This document shows positions 19,332 to 21,087 of a stretch of 21,087 bases of DNA, in pieces. Numbering within the stretch: position 1 is the stretch's first letter; each line of letters starts with the position of its first letter. Under the pieces are notes generated by a model. It was given only the letters and a program-made list of their open reading frames with translations, did not search any database and was not told the origin of the DNA. The position numbers and the translations under genes are program-made. The DNA comes from Pelargonium nanum (Eukaryota > Streptophyta > Magnoliopsida > Geraniales > Geraniaceae): the NCBI GenBank assembly GCA_036897485.1, contig JAYMTF010001837.1, positions 1-21,087 of the forward strand, read 5' to 3'.

Positions 19332-19668
19332 TTATAAGCAAGTAGTACATTTTATTAAGAAGCCTGGATGCCGAAAAAGCTAAATCGGAATCAAAGAGCC
19401 TAGACTAGCAACCGGATCTAAACACCGTGAAGAAAAAGAGACTGAATCACTAAAAGAGAGCGCCAAACATATACAAAAAGAGAAGCAGAAACTTTTAATA
19501 CGAATAATGGTGTCGTCCGTACTCGGATACTCATTTCGAAAGATAAGCGAATTACGTCCCAGCCATATATGCCAAATAGTAACCAACCCGAGCGCCTCCC
19601 AAACTCGGTGACCCGGCTTCCAACCAACAAACCCGAATGACCAGCTACCAAGACAATAGCATTCAGTT
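19332..19668 (-). mobile_element. 5'-truncated LINE 3' fragment, minus orientation
   Basis: On the minus strand the frame 19688 to 19380 encodes a peptide containing LVTIWHIWLGRNSLIFRNEY and then PSTDDTII, the zf-RVT region of a plant LINE reverse transcriptase. It shares 17 of 28 residues with the fragment at 961-1251 and has the same tail pattern after the stop (AATAAAATGTACTACTTGC, then TTATAAAAAT). It is a second, independently inserted member of the same family. Only the last domain remains. Its upstream side is bounded by the SINE at about 19669-19805. Confidence 0.75.
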
Positions 19669-19805
19669 ATTAAGACATGTTGGATCAAACGATTTGAACG
19701 ATTTAAATTTTTTTTAAGATATCGGGTTCGAGTCTTCTTATCAATGATATGAGATGAGTATTTGGGTTAAAAAGACAGAATACTCGTAGCTGACTAAAAG
19801 AACAG
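19669..19805 (+). mobile_element. SINE copy (tRNA-derived) at the truncated end of the LINE fragment
   Basis: ATGTTGGATCAAACG (A-box region, from 19677) is followed by GGGTTCGAGTCTTC (B box, about 19724-19737), GAGATGAGTATTTGGG and TTAAAAAGA. The order and spacing match the minus-strand copy at 12195-12294. Flanking TAGCATTCAGTT (19657-19668) and TAGCTTTCAGTT (19806-19817) match at 11 of 12 positions and may be the target duplication, the left one lying inside LINE sequence. If so, this SINE inserted into the LINE. Confidence 0.6.
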
Positions 19806-19817
19806 TAGCTTTCAGTT

Positions 19818-20570
19818 CCTTTACCTATACATTATATATATAAATATATGTAGTAATTAACATGCCAAATGATTATAATTGTGACAAGTATATGCTTGAA
19901 CTCATGTGAATTAGATTGAAGCCATATAAATAGTAATAGGTAGCAGTAGTAGTCATCAATCACATTCATGGTTGGTGTACTGCTTGGCTTGCTAACAACA
20001 GCTCATCATCACCACTTCCATATACACCACTCATTTTATATAACACACCATGCATTTAAATCAACACAAACTTTTATTTATTTATTTTTTAAAAAAAACT
20101 ATCAAGAATATATATTTATGCATAAAATAATAATAATAAAGTTATTGATGGATCACTTGTTGACCATTGTGCTGTTCACTTCAATTGTTGTTGTTCCCAT
20201 GAAATATGAGGAGATGGTTTCTTTTTTACATTAACTTTATCAATTAAGAAAATGAGTTTGCAATGAAAAGATGTTTTTGGGATAATTAATTAGCCCCATT
20301 GACTAAATAAAATCTTGATTAGATTGTGTAACATGAATTATGAGCAATAAAAACAATTATTGTGTCTAATAATTAAAGTAAGTGTCAACGTTGTTTGATT
20401 TATGTAGATGTCAAGGTGTGTTTGAGAATGGTCTTTTCAAGTTTTAGCGGTGTTTAGTGTAGCTGTTTCAGATAACAATAGTGAATGGTTCCAAGATATG
20501 CTGGGTTGGTGGGGCTCTCGCACGTTGTTTTTGTGTTGGATGAAAATTCAATCTTTGATTTTTTATTTTT
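19818..20570. other. Intergenic AT-rich DNA
   Basis: The open frame 19968-20234 starts with a His-rich stretch (AHHHHFHIHH) but then runs into poly-T/A low-complexity sequence and has no domain. I do not call it a gene. Nothing else is recognisable. Confidence 0.5.
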
Positions 20571-20835
20571 CCAACGCCACAATTTCGGTTTTTGATCGAA
20601 TTCGAGTGGGTTAAGTCTAATCTGAATCAAACTCGAAAGTGCTTCAGGTTTGTTTGAGTCGCAGGTCGGACCGAAATGCAGTTGTTGGGTATACAGTATA
20701 TATGTTAAATCATGTAGGTTTATTCGGCCAAATTTGATTGAAAAATTGGTCATATTAAGTCGGATTGAAGTTGAATTAGATTTCATAAAACCGTCAATTC
20801 GAGTTCAAATTATCAGTTCCAAACGACAGTGAAAC
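20571..20835. repeat. Decayed dispersed repeat, unclassified
   Basis: Phrases such as GATCGAATTCGAGTGGG, CAGGTTTGTTTGAGTCG and TTCGGCCAAATTTGATTG resemble, in style, the old repeat at 3960-4160 (CAGGTTTGGGCC, GATCGAATTTAC). No ends are definable. Overlapping open frames on both strands (20454-20786 minus, 20650-20832 plus) follow from this and are not genes. Confidence 0.35.
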
Positions 20836-20862
20836 AAAGTGAGCATAGGCAAAATGATAATC

Positions 20863-20935
20863 TCATACGATATGATATGAGATGAGATGAGAAAATGAGA
20901 AGAGAAAGAGTGGTCCAGAGAGAGAGATAGAGAGT
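20863..20935. repeat. Purine-rich low-complexity tract
   Basis: A run of GATAT/GAGAT units and (GA)n blocks, 20863-20935. Together with the CT-rich patch downstream it gives strong strand asymmetry just ahead of the presumed promoter at the window end. Confidence 0.8.
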
Positions 20936-21012
20936 CCCAAAAGCGACAGCGTATGGTGGAGATTCTTTTACAGTATTACTTGTCGCTCACTCACCCACTG
21001 TCTGTCGGTGCT

Positions 21013-21052
21013 ACTATATATCTACTTCTCTTTCCCTCTTTTTTTTTTCTCT
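21013..21052 (+). promoter_or_regulatory. Candidate core promoter of a gene beyond the right edge
   Basis: ACTATATATC (TATA box, 21013-21022) is followed directly by a pyrimidine patch CTTCTCTTTCCCTC and a T-run (21025-21050). This TATA plus Y-patch pairing is typical of plant core promoters, and (GA)n sequence lies 80-150 bp upstream. The transcribed part would lie outside the window. Inferred only. Confidence 0.4.
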
Positions 21053-21087
21053 TATTTATTTTTTATTTTTTAACTTATATATATATA

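Noticed and set aside
19720-19737. A tRNA gene around the GGTTCGAGTC motif
   Set aside because: No cloverleaf can be folded around it; the B box belongs to a SINE, supported by the related copy at 12195-12294.
19968-20234. 88-codon His-rich open frame
   Set aside because: CATCAC repeats followed by poly-T/A low complexity; no conserved motif.
1-21087. CRISPR arrays, bacterial operons, rRNA or phage features
   Set aside because: The window is clearly eukaryotic plant DNA; no regularly spaced repeats or rRNA-like sequence were seen.

Overview
This is nuclear DNA from a flowering plant, most likely a dicot. The evidence is multi-exon genes with GT-AG introns, AT-rich intergenic DNA, and plant-type retroposon and MITE debris. 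Both proteins match plant families that I recognise. The species cannot be fixed from the sequence.

There are two complete protein-coding genes, both on the + strand and tail to head. Gene 1 (ATG 5524, stop 11814-11816, 11 exons, 727 aa) is a membrane-anchored, MYND-zinc-finger ubiquitin-specific protease of the plant UBP15-19 subfamily, closest in my judgement to UBP18/UBP19. Gene 2 (ATG 13056, stop 17411-17413, 7 exons, 322 aa) is a nucleotide-sugar transporter of the SLC35D type, resembling Arabidopsis UTr7. All introns are GT-AG, and the reading frame closes exactly across every junction in both models. The genes share orientation and are separated by about 1.2 kb. Nothing shows that they act together: one removes ubiquitin from proteins, the other moves sugar nucleotides in the secretory pathway.

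Layout: 1-5170 is intergenic. It holds an ACGT-motif cluster (198-264), a LINE 3' fragment (961-1251), a well-preserved 253-bp foldback element with a 5-bp target duplication (3466-3718), and old decayed repeats. 5172-5523 is the presumed promoter and leader of gene 1, with a TATA-like box, a telo-box and three small upstream ORFs chained into the main ATG. 5524-11816 is gene 1. 11817-13055 holds its 3' end, a decayed SINE and the gene 2 promoter and leader. 13056-17413 is gene 2, whose introns carry a MITE and a SINE with a clear target duplication. 17414-21087 is intergenic: a degenerate TCGTGT-rich repeat, a second LINE fragment of the same family in the opposite orientation with a SINE placed in or beside it, and at the far right a TATA box plus pyrimidine patch that look like the promoter of a gene lying outside the window.

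No novel multi-gene system was found. The most noteworthy items are the foldback element, the chained upstream ORFs of the UBP gene, the internal repeats in the UBP tail, and the retroposon relationships.
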